64,000 nt of DNA from CAVUCE01 sp963739985 (GCA_963739985.1 CAVUCE010000022.1:372001-436000); one strand, 5' to 3'; counted from the stretch's first letter, positions 6,923-16,315 are shown. Numbers and translations are program-made. Notes: generated from the letters alone by a model not told the origin.

Positions 6923-9496
6923 CTACTTGCCGTCATAAAATTGATCTCTCTTAGTGAGTTTAAGATCCTGAAGCTGCGGAGCTTTTACTCTTATTTCCAA
7001 ATAATATCCTCTGTAAGTTCCGAGCGGATTCCATGTAAAATTCATTATCCAAGCATGAAGATCGCGAGAAATTCTTATCTGAGGTGCGGCAAATTGTTTA
7101 TTTTGAATATCGTAACTTCCTGAAACAGTGAACTTCCAATTCTTTGTTAAATTAAAATCCAAAGAACCGCTCACATTAGAATATTCCGTCATGTTCAACG
7201 GAGTAGGTTTTGATAAATTATAATTATAACTTAAAGAAACGCTCCAAGGAATGCTGAAGTCGGGTTCTCGTGTATCGTAAATTCCTTGATAGTTGTTTCC
7301 GTTAACACTGTTATAATCGTTATTATATTGACTATTATCTCCATAAGTATCTTCAAGTTTATTACTTTCCGATGATTTAATTTTATCGCCTGATAAACTG
7401 GTTGAAACTGAAAAACTTAAGTTCTGTAATCTCAAAAATCCCTTGCCTTCGTTAATTAAAAATTTGTTGATTTTCGAACTAGTTGTCGAATAATCGTAGG
7501 GAGTAAAACTAGAGGAACCGGATAAATTAAGGTATTGTCCAATCTGAGTTCTATAATTAAGACTAAGATTTGACAATTTTAAGCTATCGGCAGCAAAATT
7601 ATAACTAGTACTTGCCGTTAAATTTAGTAACTGAATCTTCTTTTGCTGAGAAGTTGTATCTGTGGGATCGGCTATAGTTTTCATTTCAAAAATATTGCCT
7701 ACAGAAAAAGAAATACTCTGACTTTCACCTGATGAAACTCCGCCAAAAACTTCTCTTTGAAATTTATCATAACGAACAACATTTCCTTTTGAATCGGTAT
7801 AAGAATCATAATATCCCCACCCTGGCTTTGAAAAATCCGGCTGATATGAATATGAAATACTTGGGATTACCGTATGCCTAATTGCCTCAATACCCAAAGT
7901 GTTTGGTTGGAAGATACCATAAAATTTTGTTGAAGCTGAAGCTCCTACGCTGAAAGTTCTCACCATATTTATTGCATGAATATCTCTGGTTAATATTGAA
8001 TCAGTCCCGGTTGAACCTACTCCGGCATCAACCAATTTTGTTCTTTTGTTATACCACTTCTCAGTGTATCTTAAACTTGGTGAAATGCTTATATGCCCAA
8101 ACTTTGGAGAAGCTCCAACACTAATATTGTGCTGAATTCCGCCATGAATAGTTAAATCTCCATTGGCTTTGTTACGAGTATTCTCAAATTGTCCGCTGTA
8201 ATTATAGCCGATAAGTTCATACCATTTTTGATCACCAATGCTATTTTTTTTCCTAAATGGATAAGATTGAGCAACTGTAAAATTAGCATTAGGTAAAACT
8301 TCGGAAATATTCCCTGTCTGTAGATCTTGATTTCTACTGTAACTTAAGGAAAAGCTATTCCCGGATTCTTCCCATGATTTAAACAAAGTTACATTTGAAA
8401 TTATATTACTTGTAAGTGCTTCATTCAAATTAAAGCTGGTGTTTTGTATATAGTTTTTACCGGAAATAAATTGGAGATTTGCATCAAATCTCATGGTGGG
8501 TGTAATTGTTTGGTTATGCCTCCAGCTCAAGTTCCACTCTTTACTTAAAGAATGATTAGGATCAGTAGATTCTCCGTTTGATAAAAACTTATAACCGCCG
8601 TTTAACTCTCCGGTAAAATTGTATCTCTTTGCATATCTAAATCTGCCGTCAATTCCCCATCTGCCGCGTGTATAATAGTCTGCAGTAAGTCTTAAATCCA
8701 GGTAATCATTGATCGCCCAGAAATAACCAAATCTTGAAAAATAATATCCGTAGTTAGGATCAGAGCCGAAGACCGGGGGAATTATTCCGGAACGGCGACC
8801 CGATTGAATTGGGAAAACGGCAAACGGAACCGGTATTGGAAAAGGAACTCCTCCGAAATAAAGCCAAATCCATTTTGCAATAAGAATTTTTTTCTGAATA
8901 ACTTTCATTTCACTTGCAGAAAAATAATAATGCGGCGGTTTTGCGTCACAAGTTGTATAAATACCATCCTGGATAAAATATGTGTCTTTATCTACCTTGT
9001 TAATTTTTTCGCCACTGTAAATTGCATCATCGAGCTTAGAAGAGGCTGCCGAAATGATTCCGCGAGTAGTTTTAAAATTGTATCTCATTTTAAAACCATC
9101 ATAAACTTCTCCGCCTTCGCTTAAAATTGGAGTGCCATCATATTTACCCTCAGCAGTATCACTGGGCACCCCCGAAGCATCTACGTTGCTCGTGGCAAAG
9201 TTTACATTTATCTTTGAACTTTTCAACTCAGTATCTTTATACTTAAGGTCACCGCTTCCGTATAGCTCCATTTTCTTTTCATTAATAAAAAAGAAGAGAG
9301 AATCAGAAGCACTTGCATATATTACAGTATCAACATCATATCTTTTCTTTGAAATACTTGTATCAATAAATGATGTAGAATCTTGAATAGCGATATTTAA
9401 AGAGTCATTTCTTCCGACAAAAATAGAGTCCTTCCCTTGTGCGAATAAATTAACATTCAAAAGGCATGAAAGTAATATGAGAAAAAATATTTTCAT
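6923..9496 (-). CDS. lptD: LPS-assembly protein LptD-like outer-membrane protein
   Basis: An 857-residue outer-membrane protein with a signal peptide (residues 1-19, ending NLFAQ). An N-terminal OstA/LptA-like beta-jellyroll lies at about 55-175 (strand repeats such as MELYGSGDLKYKDTELKSS and IISAASSKLDDAIYSGEKI). A C-terminal beta-barrel of some 600 residues follows, rich in alternating aromatic strands. The linker segment with GVPFPIPVPFAVFPIQSGRR and GIIPPVFG is characteristic of the LptD family (the proline-rich plug and entry region). In the LPS pathway LptD inserts lipopolysaccharide into the outer leaflet. Length matches Bacteroidota/Chlorobi homologues. It does not neighbour lptE or surA, as is usual in this phylum. 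The assignment is good; cysteine pairing as in E. coli is not evident. Confidence 0.86.
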   Translation of the reverse strand: MKIFFLILLSCLLNVNLFAQGKDSIFVGRNDSLNIAIQDSTSFIDTSISKKRYDVDTVIYASASDSLFFFINEKKMELYGSGDLKYKDTELKSSKINVNFATSNVDASGVPSDTAEGKYDGTPILSEGGEVYDGFKMRYNFKTTRGIISAASSKLDDAIYSGEKINKVDKDTYFIQDGIYTTCDAKPPHYYFSASEMKVIQKKILIAKWIWLYFGGVPFPIPVPFAVFPIQSGRRSGIIPPVFGSDPNYGYYFSRFGYFWAINDYLDLRLTADYYTRGRWGIDGRFRYAKRYNFTGELNGGYKFLSNGESTDPNHSLSKEWNLSWRHNQTITPTMRFDANLQFISGKNYIQNTSFNLNEALTSNIISNVTLFKSWEESGNSFSLSYSRNQDLQTGNISEVLPNANFTVAQSYPFRKKNSIGDQKWYELIGYNYSGQFENTRNKANGDLTIHGGIQHNISVGASPKFGHISISPSLRYTEKWYNKRTKLVDAGVGSTGTDSILTRDIHAINMVRTFSVGASASTKFYGIFQPNTLGIEAIRHTVIPSISYSYQPDFSKPGWGYYDSYTDSKGNVVRYDKFQREVFGGVSSGESQSISFSVGNIFEMKTIADPTDTTSQQKKIQLLNLTASTSYNFAADSLKLSNLSLNYRTQIGQYLNLSGSSSFTPYDYSTTSSKINKFLINEGKGFLRLQNLSFSVSTSLSGDKIKSSESNKLEDTYGDNSQYNNDYNSVNGNNYQGIYDTREPDFSIPWSVSLSYNYNLSKPTPLNMTEYSNVSGSLDFNLTKNWKFTVSGSYDIQNKQFAAPQIRISRDLHAWIMNFTWNPLGTYRGYYLEIRVKAPQLQDLKLTKRDQFYDGK

Positions 9497-9537
9497 TCAG
9501 TTAAAAAGATCTCTCTTTAAAAAGCAGATTTAAATGA

Positions 9538-10500
9538 TTATGAATTGTGGAAAACAAGAGCACTCGCTCCTTTTATTCCGGCATCATTTTTCAATTTTGC
9601 GGGTATAATTTTAACTCTTTTTCGCAAAGGTGTTAACACTCGCGATTTAGTCGTTTTTTCAATTTCATTAAACAAAGGAGCGCCAAATCCTGCAACACCG
9701 CCCCCTATTATAAACGTACTAATATCCAATAAGTTACAAGCTGAGGCAAGAGCCGCTCCCAAATATTTACCTAAATCAACAATAACACTTTGTGCAAATT
9801 TGTCATCTTGAACCAGCGCATCATTAATTATTTTGGGAGTTAGTTTAGATAAATCATTATCCACAAGTTTTAAAATCAATGAAGACTTATTCTCTTTCAA
9901 TTGCTTTTTTACCCTTTCAACCAGGTAGTTATTACCTACGTAGGTCTCGATGCAGCCAAATGAACCACAATTACATTTAGGACCATTTAAGTCGATAGTC
10001 ATATGTCCTAATTCACCGGCACCTCCCGTTTGACCTCTGAATAATTTTTTATTAAAAATAATACCGCCGCCGACTCCGGTGCCTAATGTTATCATAAGAA
10101 AAGATTCAAGTTTTTTGCCGGCGCCAAAAATCATCTCTCCTATAGCTGCAGCATTTGCATCATTCTCTACGTAAACATCGTTCCCAAACTTCTTCTCAAT
10201 AATTTTACCAAGGTTAACTTTTTCCCAACCCGGCAGATTTGGCGGATTTTGTACTGTTCCCTTTTTAGTCGAAATAGTGCCGGGAGCTCCGATTCCTATT
10301 CCTTGAATTTTTTTCTTGTTCTTTTCAAGTAATTGCGCGACTGCCTTCTCAATTTGGGCAACTACAACTTTTGGCCCTCCAGAAGCCTTGGTATCTATGG
10401 AAGTTTTTTTTACAATCTTCCCTTTTTCTGTTACAATTCCCACTTTTACACTAGTGCCACCTAAATCTACCCCAACGGCATATTTTTCTGATTTGGACAT
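9538..10500 (-). CDS. ROK-family sugar kinase (glucokinase-like)
   Basis: A 320-residue ROK (repressor, ORF, kinase) family enzyme without the N-terminal helix-turn-helix of ROK repressors, so a kinase. The ATP-binding phosphate-1 motif is DLGGTSVKVG (12-21). The catalytic Asp is D114 in VENDANAAA. The second phosphate loop is TLGTGVGGGI. The ROK zinc site is complete: H166 with C176, C178 and C183 in CNCGSFGCIE. The most common activity for this form in the phylum is glucokinase (glucose to glucose-6-phosphate in the cytosol), but other hexoses or N-acetyl sugars are possible. A single gene between lptD and the LEA2-type lipoprotein gene. Confidence 0.87.
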   Translation of the reverse strand: MSKSEKYAVGVDLGGTSVKVGIVTEKGKIVKKTSIDTKASGGPKVVVAQIEKAVAQLLEKNKKKIQGIGIGAPGTISTKKGTVQNPPNLPGWEKVNLGKIIEKKFGNDVYVENDANAAAIGEMIFGAGKKLESFLMITLGTGVGGGIIFNKKLFRGQTGGAGELGHMTIDLNGPKCNCGSFGCIETYVGNNYLVERVKKQLKENKSSLILKLVDNDLSKLTPKIINDALVQDDKFAQSVIVDLGKYLGAALASACNLLDISTFIIGGGVAGFGAPLFNEIEKTTKSRVLTPLRKRVKIIPAKLKNDAGIKGASALVFHNS

Positions 10501-10611
10501 GATAATTCTACAAATTTATGATTGAGTAATATGATTTTATTCGGATAAAACAATTAAAATTAAACCTAAAATTAACACTATTGAGGTTATAAATAAAATA
10601 AAAACAGGTTA

Positions 10612-10658
10612 AATAAAAGAAAACGGCAAACAGAATATTAAATGAATTTTGTTTGCCG
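10612..10658 (-). terminator. Rho-independent terminator of the 10.7-14.5 kb minus-strand genes
   Basis: CGGCAAAC (10624-10631) pairs with GTTTGCCG (10651-10658). Read on the minus strand, the stem is followed by TTTTCTTTTATTT. It lies 19 bases beyond the stop of the LEA2-type lipoprotein gene and separates it from the ROK kinase gene. Confidence 0.8.
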
Positions 10659-10676
10659 AATAAAAAGGTTAGCTAA

Positions 10677-11288
10677 TTATTTAGAGAATGCAAAATCTAC
10701 AATTTTTAATTCTTGCGGATACTGAATATCTCCCAATGGTGAAGAAACTGTTGGTTGAGCGAATAAAGTAATTTTACTTGCTGAACCACCCTGACCACCT
10801 AAATTCAATGCTAAATTTACTAACGATTGGTAACCTTTATCCTGGAAAAATTTATATAAATCCATGTTTATCTGCAATCCGAAAGTTGTATTTTGCCCGG
10901 TACCGGGAACAGATATTTCCTTTGATATATTTCCCGAAACGGTTTCCTTATCATTAATAGCTAAACGCCATGGAAATGATTTAATGAGCGTAGATGTTTG
11001 CGGATAACCACCGGAACCATCATTGGGATTATTAGCATCAACATTTAATGTAAATGAAACTGGTAATTGTCCTTTTGCTACAGATGCAGTAATTCTGAGT
11101 AACTCAATCGGAGAAAAATCGCTAAGTGCTTTTTTATTATCCAAAGGAATTCCCAACAATTGAAAATTATTCACCGTTCCGAGTTTAAATTTTAAACGCG
11201 AAAGATTAACAAAAGTTTGATACGCGCTGCAGCTTAAATTTGTTAATCCAAGTAAAAGAATTAACGGAATTATCAGTTTTTTTTTCAT
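10677..11288 (-). CDS. LEA type 2/WHy-domain lipoprotein
   Basis: A 203-residue protein with a lipoprotein signal peptide (lipobox LTNLSC, cysteine at residue 20). The mature part resembles bacterial LEA-2 (WHy) lipoproteins, with a beta-sandwich pattern: an early LSRLKFKLGTVNNFQLLGI strand pair, PVSFTLNVDANNPN (the hallmark Asn-Pro-Asn turn after the first long strand), the PWRLAINDKETVSG strand and a closing LKIVDFAFSK strand. It is probably anchored to the inner face of the outer membrane. The biochemical role is unknown; the fold is associated with desiccation tolerance in plants but not shown so for these lipoproteins. It follows the oxidoreductase gene by 5 bases on the same strand and ends at a terminator. 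Confidence 0.7.
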   Translation of the reverse strand: MKKKLIIPLILLLGLTNLSCSAYQTFVNLSRLKFKLGTVNNFQLLGIPLDNKKALSDFSPIELLRITASVAKGQLPVSFTLNVDANNPNDGSGGYPQTSTLIKSFPWRLAINDKETVSGNISKEISVPGTGQNTTFGLQINMDLYKFFQDKGYQSLVNLALNLGGQGGSASKITLFAQPTVSSPLGDIQYPQELKIVDFAFSK

Positions 11289-11293
11289 GATTT

Positions 11294-12286
11294 CTATCCG
11301 GTTGTTTTTGATTCTTCTATTTTTTTTATGATTGTTTCTGCAACTTTTAAAGCACGTAAACCATCCTCACCGGATACTACCGGACGTTCTTTTTTAATTA
11401 CAGATTTTACAAATAATTCCAGTTCGTACTTTAAAGCGTTAATTTCTTTAATCTCAGGTTGTTCATAGAGAATTTTCTTTTTCTTATCACCTGAGCCTAT
11501 TTCAAAGAAAGACATTGCTCCTGGTTTTGTCTGCTCTTCCGGCGAAGATAAACGGAAAATCTCTGAAATTCCTAAAATAAAATCTAATGAAATGTAGCCG
11601 TCTTTTTGGAAGATCCGCATTTTGCGCATTTTCTTTTGAGAAATTCTGCTGGCAGTTACATTTGCAACCGCACCATTCTCAAACTCAATGCGTGCATTTG
11701 CAATATCTAAAGAATCAGAGACAACTGCAACACCGCTTGCATCAACTTTTTTTACTTCACTTTTAACTAAACTCAAAATAATATCAATATCATGAATCAT
11801 TAAATCCAGAACAACAGCTACATCAGTACCACGCGGATTAAACTGTGCTAATCTATCTGTTTGTATGAACATTGGCTTTAGAATATATTCTTCCAGAGAA
11901 ATTAACGCCGGGTTAAATCTTTCAATATGACCAACTTGAAGATTGAGCTTTTGTTCATTAGCGATTTTTACTAATTCTTCGGCCTCAGGTATTGTAACCG
12001 TAATTGGTTTTTCAACAAAAACATGAATTCCTTTTTCTAAACATATTTTGGCTAATTCATGATGTGCACTTGTTATTGCAGCTATAGACACAGCATCAAC
12101 AGAAGAAAGCAGTTCATCAAGAGAATCAAAAGATTTTACTATGAACTCCGAGCCAACTTCAGCAGCTTGGTCAGCATTGCTATCATAAATTCCAACTAAT
12201 TCGCAAGAATCAATTTGGGTAAACATCTTAACATGTAGTTTACCTAAATGTCCGGTTCCTATTACACCAATTTTTAATTTTTCCAT
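11294..12286 (-). CDS. Gfo/Idh/MocA-family oxidoreductase
   Basis: A 330-residue NAD(P)-dependent oxidoreductase. The N-terminal Rossmann fold starts LKIGVIGTGHLGKLHVKMF (GxGxxG), followed by the family's EKP motif in GIHVFVEKPITV, with the Lys expected at the active site, and the GHIERFNPAL segment. The C-terminal alpha/beta domain has HDIDIILSLVKSEV. The sequence is closest to UDP-N-acetylglucosamine 3-dehydrogenase-like or 'virulence factor MviM'-like members (GHIERFNPA is typical there), but the substrate is not certain. I chose the ATG at 12286 over a TTG two codons upstream, so it starts just after the stop of the T9SS plug gene. It probably belongs to one operon running from about 14.5 to 10.7 kb. 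Confidence 0.83.
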   Translation of the reverse strand: MEKLKIGVIGTGHLGKLHVKMFTQIDSCELVGIYDSNADQAAEVGSEFIVKSFDSLDELLSSVDAVSIAAITSAHHELAKICLEKGIHVFVEKPITVTIPEAEELVKIANEQKLNLQVGHIERFNPALISLEEYILKPMFIQTDRLAQFNPRGTDVAVVLDLMIHDIDIILSLVKSEVKKVDASGVAVVSDSLDIANARIEFENGAVANVTASRISQKKMRKMRIFQKDGYISLDFILGISEIFRLSSPEEQTKPGAMSFFEIGSGDKKKKILYEQPEIKEINALKYELELFVKSVIKKERPVVSGEDGLRALKVAETIIKKIEESKTTG

Positions 12287-12288
12287 AC

Positions 12289-13539
12289 TCAATTACTCGT
12301 AATTTTTTTGTATCCGATTATACGGTCATAGCCGCCGTAATTAGGATCATTATAATAAATAAAAACGTAATAATTATTTGAAGTTTGCCAGGTATTACCT
12401 TCCAAATATACCCAATTCTCATCAGTAATTTTACCGCTGTCTTCATAACCGGTAACATATTGGTAATCATAAATGCCACGTTTTAAGGGAACCACTAAAG
12501 AATAAGCTCCATAATTATTTGTCATCTTGTATTTAGGATCAACAACCCAATTATTAAATGCTCCAACTAAAAATACATCGCCGACAAAGTCATCAGGAGT
12601 ACGGATGGAGAATTTAACATTAAGATATGTAGCATAAACGTTCCAGAAATCCATCAAGCGAGAACCGCCGTTTAAATCTCTTGGACCTAACGTATAGAAC
12701 CTTGAATTTTCCAATCCGTCTATTTGAGCATTAACATTTGAACTGTTGAACTTATTATGGTTTAAATTATTCACTTCCCTATATTCATTGCCGGGCAAAA
12801 TATCACGGGCGGTAAAAGTAAATTTGCGATTTCCGTCCCAATAATATTGTCTGACGTTCGTGTTAAAAGTTCTATCAACAATTATTGGCTCACTAATTTT
12901 ATGATTGTCAACAATTTGCATTTCATCAACATTAGAAGGAAACAATTCATCGTTTAAATTAAATTCTGCAGTAACATTAAAAATTTTCGCTAAATCAGGA
13001 GGGCGATAAACCTTATCCTCCAGCTGCTCCTTTTTAATAGAAACATTCATCTTAAGAGTATCATAGATGACAAAGAATTTACCACTTCCGTATACTTTTG
13101 ATGTATCTTGAGAATCGGTAATGTAATATTGCCATTTGCCGGAAAAAGGAAAATTCACATACCCTTTACTATCCGGGAAAGTGCCGTGATAATGATAGTG
13201 TGCTTCTGGTTGAACTGTATTAGGTAAAGTTGAATACTGCAAATTATATGCAATGTTTTTTCCGTTATTCGCTAAAAAAATATTTTGATAAGGATTCCAG
13301 TTTTTATCACAGAACCGAAATACGATTATAAAATTTGGAGTATAATCTGTCTTTACATCAAACTCAATAGTAAGGTAATTTTGATTACGGGCTGTTGGAA
13401 TAATTACAGGAAGTGATGTTTGATCCTTTGCTGTATAAGTTTGCAGACTTCTTATTTCAATGCTCTGAGAAAATATATTATAAGAGAATAATCCAACTGC
13501 CAAACAAACAAGACAGAACAACTTTGAAATGGATTTCAA
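12289..13539 (-). CDS. Type IX secretion system plug-domain protein (DUF5103)
   Basis: A 416-residue protein with a signal peptide (residues 1-24, ending NIFSQ). It has the DUF5103 layout of the T9SS plug protein, which was seen closing the SprA translocon pore. An N-terminal Ig-like beta-sandwich (about 26-140, with YLTIEFDVKTDYTPNFIIVF and FCDKNWNPYQN) precedes a central domain (about 150-300). A C-terminal E-set domain resembles CBM48 (DDFVGDVFLVGAFNNWVV). In the known system the protein blocks the T9SS outer-membrane channel until cargo arrives. The presumed start is an unusual TTG at 13539, supported by GGAGC eight bases upstream. A T9SS cargo protein at 47.3-50.7 kb fits an active system. 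Confidence 0.82.
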   Translation of the reverse strand: MKSISKLFCLVCLAVGLFSYNIFSQSIEIRSLQTYTAKDQTSLPVIIPTARNQNYLTIEFDVKTDYTPNFIIVFRFCDKNWNPYQNIFLANNGKNIAYNLQYSTLPNTVQPEAHYHYHGTFPDSKGYVNFPFSGKWQYYITDSQDTSKVYGSGKFFVIYDTLKMNVSIKKEQLEDKVYRPPDLAKIFNVTAEFNLNDELFPSNVDEMQIVDNHKISEPIIVDRTFNTNVRQYYWDGNRKFTFTARDILPGNEYREVNNLNHNKFNSSNVNAQIDGLENSRFYTLGPRDLNGGSRLMDFWNVYATYLNVKFSIRTPDDFVGDVFLVGAFNNWVVDPKYKMTNNYGAYSLVVPLKRGIYDYQYVTGYEDSGKITDENWVYLEGNTWQTSNNYYVFIYYNDPNYGGYDRIIGYKKITSN

Positions 13540-13551
13540 ATAAGCTCCGGA

Positions 13552-13791
13552 TTAAAAGTTAAAAATCTCTACACACTTAATAGAATTATGAGGGATAAAA
13601 ATCTTAACCATTTCTTTTTCTCTCTGGGTTTCAAGCATCAAGCCTTCATCATAAGCTTTAATCAGTTTGCCTGATTTAAAAACGATCTCATAAATAGTTG
13701 CATCTGCCTTAGTATCAAACGTTAAACCATAATTCTCGTGCATGGTTACATTGAGTGTTTTGCCAATATATTCTTTCCAATCTAAATTCAT
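13552..13791 (-). CDS. Small hypothetical protein, compact beta-rich
   Basis: A 79-residue cytosolic protein with no signal peptide or membrane segment. Alternating hydrophobic strands (KTLNVTMHENYGLT, ATIYEIVFKSGKLIKAY, GLMLETQRE, KIFIPHNSIKCVEIF) suggest a small five-stranded barrel. The last strand, IFIPHNSIKCVEI, resembles the closing strand of Sm-like or Hfq-like proteins that bind RNA, but this is only a pattern impression. It lies between the hypothetical secreted protein (9 bases away) and the T9SS plug gene (12 bases away), so it is co-transcribed. The function is unknown. Confidence 0.6.
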   Translation of the reverse strand: MNLDWKEYIGKTLNVTMHENYGLTFDTKADATIYEIVFKSGKLIKAYDEGLMLETQREKEMVKIFIPHNSIKCVEIFNF

Positions 13792-13800
13792 TTTAATTCC

Positions 13801-14514
13801 TTACTCCAATAATTTATCTAAAAGTTGTTTAAACGATTTTATATCATCACAAAGATAGTATTTTTTGAGAAATTGATTTGCAATCGAATGCTCACCGGCG
13901 CGCATAAAATTTGTATAACCTGAAGAAATAGCTGATTTATAAAATGTAATGGTTTTACAATTTATTGAATCAGAATCCAAAGATTTATCTAAAAAATCTA
14001 ATATTATATCATTCTCAGCTATAAAAGGATCGTAAACGTCATCATTACAATTATAAATTTCACCATTTTCAAACTTCCAACAATTTATTGGTAAAAATAA
14101 ATTAGTTGTATCAGAAATAAATTGATCAAAATTTTCATCTCCGCTAACAATTGTTAATCCATCAATTTCTTTTGATTCAATTGTATACGGTTCGATCATT
14201 CCGGAGTTTATTTTTTTTGCGACATAAAAAGTATCTAGTGTATTGAAAACATAGAGTGTATAATAAGTTTTCCATCCTTCAGTTTTATTATCCGTAACCA
14301 GATACTCATTAATTCCGTCTCCGTCCAGATCAGCAACCATATCGGACGGATCGTTAAATTTTTCATGATAAATAAGATTATCATTTTTATCAGTAACTCT
14401 TAACACAGAGTCTTTAATCTTAGCATTAAATTGATCAAATGTATAAAGTTGATCTTGTGAAAAAGCAACTGAATGAAAGGAAACAGCGAGTATAATTAAG
14501 GATATTATCTTCAT
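13801..14514 (-). CDS. Hypothetical periplasmic protein with a VCBS-like DxDxDG motif
   Basis: A 237-residue protein with a signal peptide (residues 1-19, ending VAFSQ). One calcium-binding-like FG-GAP/VCBS strand is present in DMVADLDGDGINEYLVTD, and the preceding region reads like a beta-propeller or beta-sandwich blade. The C-terminal third is helical and acidic. The family was not recognised. It is the first gene of the minus-strand run that continues through the small beta protein, the T9SS plug, the oxidoreductase and the LEA2-type lipoprotein. Confidence 0.6.
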   Translation of the reverse strand: MKIISLIILAVSFHSVAFSQDQLYTFDQFNAKIKDSVLRVTDKNDNLIYHEKFNDPSDMVADLDGDGINEYLVTDNKTEGWKTYYTLYVFNTLDTFYVAKKINSGMIEPYTIESKEIDGLTIVSGDENFDQFISDTTNLFLPINCWKFENGEIYNCNDDVYDPFIAENDIILDFLDKSLDSDSINCKTITFYKSAISSGYTNFMRAGEHSIANQFLKKYYLCDDIKSFKQLLDKLLE

Positions 14515-14602
14515 AGGTGAAAAAGAAGATTTATTGTTTTCTATAAATATAGCTTATTAGAGTGAATATAAAAGTGCATTTTTGAAGGACTTACGAAATA
14601 AG

Positions 14603-14633
14603 TTTAGGGGATAAATATTTATTTACCCCCTAA
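14603..14633 (-). terminator. Terminator hairpin after pntB
   Basis: TTTAGGGGATAAAT pairs with ATTTACCCCCTAAA with one mismatch, starting 3 bases beyond the pntB stop on the minus strand. The following T tract is weak, so efficiency is uncertain. Confidence 0.6.
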
Positions 14634-14636
14634 AAA

Positions 14637-16025
14637 TCAAAGGGCTTTTATTTCATTCGTAAGTTTTGTTATTGCGTCTTTCGCATCGCCAAAATACATT
14701 AAAGAATTTTGACCGTAGAATAATTCATTATCAATCCCGGCATAACCGGCATTTAAAGATCTTTTATTGATTATAACAGTTTTAGCGTAATCAACATTTA
14801 ATATCGGCATTCCATAAATTGGACTTGCTTGGTCATGACGAGCAGCCGGATTAACAACATCATTAGCACCAACAATTAAGGCCACATCAGTATTGTTGAA
14901 ATCATCGTTAATATCTTCTAAAGCAAACAATTTATCGTAAGGTACATTAGCTTCGGCCAGCAAAACGTTCATGTGTCCCGGCATTCTTCCGGCAACAGGA
15001 TGAATCGCAAACCTAACTTTGATACCTTTCTTTTCAAGGGCGTTGGTTAAATCTCTTATAGCATGTTGTGCTTGAGCAACTGCCATTCCATAACCAGGAA
15101 CAATTACTACACTGCTTGCCGAATCAAAAATCATGGCGGCTTCTTCTGCATCAACAGATTTTACATCTCCGTGTACTGCACTTGAAGTGGATGAGGAATC
15201 ACCGGTAGTATTGCCTGCTGAAGCCCAGCCTCCAAGCAAAACATTCATCAATGAACGATTCATTCCTTTACACATGATATTAGTTAAGATAATTCCTGAG
15301 GCTCCAACCAAAGCGCCCGCAACAATCAACTCATTATTCCCCAATATAAAACCGGTTGTTGAACCAGCTAAACCTGAGTATGAATTTAAAAGTGAAATAG
15401 CTACAGGCATATCTGCTCCGCCAATTGGAAGGACAAGCAAAACACCAAGTACCAAGGAAACTATTGTGATCGCAAGAGTTAATGTAGCGCTACCAGGGTT
15501 TATAATTAAATAAACGCCGGCGCCTAATATAAATAACAACATTAAAAGGTTGATTAGATGCTGAAGAGGATATTTTACAACTTTACCTGTAACTAACCCC
15601 TGAAGTTTTCCGAAAGCAATTAACGATCCTGTAAAAGTAACACTTCCGATTAACAAGCTTAATACAAGTGCAACGCCTGTATTTACCGAAATATTTGGAG
15701 CAATCTTATAGTATTCGGATAATGCAACAAGTGTTGAAGCACCGCCTCCAAAACCATTCAATAGTCCAACCATTTGAGGCATCCCGGTCATCTCAACTTT
15801 AACTGCCATAATCCAACCGATACCTGAGCCGATTATTACACCTATAATAATCCATTCATAAGTTAAAACATGCTGATCTAACAGTGTAACAACAATCGCG
15901 ATTAACATACCAATTGCCGCGTACATATTACCTTGTCTGGCAGTTTTAGGTGAGCCGAGTCTTTTTATCCCTATAATGAAAAATATTGAGGAGATCAAAT
16001 ATGCAATATCTATAAAAGTATTCAT
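14637..16025 (-). CDS. pntB: NAD(P) transhydrogenase subunit beta
   Basis: The 462-residue beta subunit of proton-translocating transhydrogenase. This inner-membrane enzyme couples proton import to hydride transfer from NADH to NADP+. The N-terminal part (about 1-265) is a bundle of transmembrane helices of domain II (for example MAVKVEMTGMPQMVGLLNGF and LLVLPIGGADMPVAISLLNS). A polar linker (about 270-290) leads to the NADP-binding domain III (about 290-462), with VIVPGYGMAVAQAQHAIRDL, IHPVAGRMPGHMNVLLAEA and VGANDVVNPAA. Length matches E. coli PntB. It is the third gene of the pntAA-pntAB-pntB operon, 8 bases after pntAB. It would supply NADPH for biosynthesis. Confidence 0.95.
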   Translation of the reverse strand: MNTFIDIAYLISSIFFIIGIKRLGSPKTARQGNMYAAIGMLIAIVVTLLDQHVLTYEWIIIGVIIGSGIGWIMAVKVEMTGMPQMVGLLNGFGGGASTLVALSEYYKIAPNISVNTGVALVLSLLIGSVTFTGSLIAFGKLQGLVTGKVVKYPLQHLINLLMLLFILGAGVYLIINPGSATLTLAITIVSLVLGVLLVLPIGGADMPVAISLLNSYSGLAGSTTGFILGNNELIVAGALVGASGIILTNIMCKGMNRSLMNVLLGGWASAGNTTGDSSSTSSAVHGDVKSVDAEEAAMIFDSASSVVIVPGYGMAVAQAQHAIRDLTNALEKKGIKVRFAIHPVAGRMPGHMNVLLAEANVPYDKLFALEDINDDFNNTDVALIVGANDVVNPAARHDQASPIYGMPILNVDYAKTVIINKRSLNAGYAGIDNELFYGQNSLMYFGDAKDAITKLTNEIKAL

Positions 16026-16033
16026 GTTTTAAC

Positions 16034-16315
16034 TCACTTTTTCTTAAACATTTTTAACATTCTATCAGTAACTAAAAATCCGCCAACAACATTGATCATA
16101 GCGAATATAATAGCGATCAAGCCAAGAATTGTACTAATAGTAAATTGTTCCATCCCTGCACTAAGCAAAGCACCAACTATAGTGATTCCGGAGATCGCAT
16201 TTGACCCCGACATCAATGGAGTGTGTAGTGTAGGCGGTACCTTTGTTATTAATTCAAATCCTACGAATATTGCTAGAACAAAAACGTAGATTTGCATTAA
16301 AAAATGAATATCCAT
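16034..16315 (-). CDS. pntAB: NAD(P) transhydrogenase subunit alpha, membrane part (alpha-2)
   Basis: A 93-residue protein with three transmembrane helices (about 5-25, 34-57 and 60-85), corresponding to the C-terminal membrane domain of single-chain PntA. Recognised motifs are FVGFELITKVPPTLHTPLMSG and NAISGITIVGAL, both highly conserved in transhydrogenases. The stop of pntAA is 62 bases upstream and pntB begins 8 bases downstream. The split of the alpha chain into two polypeptides is the arrangement known from Rhodospirillum rubrum and many Bacteroidota. Confidence 0.93.
   Translation of the reverse strand: MDIHFLMQIYVFVLAIFVGFELITKVPPTLHTPLMSGSNAISGITIVGALLSAGMEQFTISTILGLIAIIFAMINVVGGFLVTDRMLKMFKKK

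Noticed and set aside
15133..15513. 126-codon plus-strand frame inside pntB
   Set aside because: It lies wholly antisense to a well-conserved gene and has no RBS or family match; a compositional shadow.
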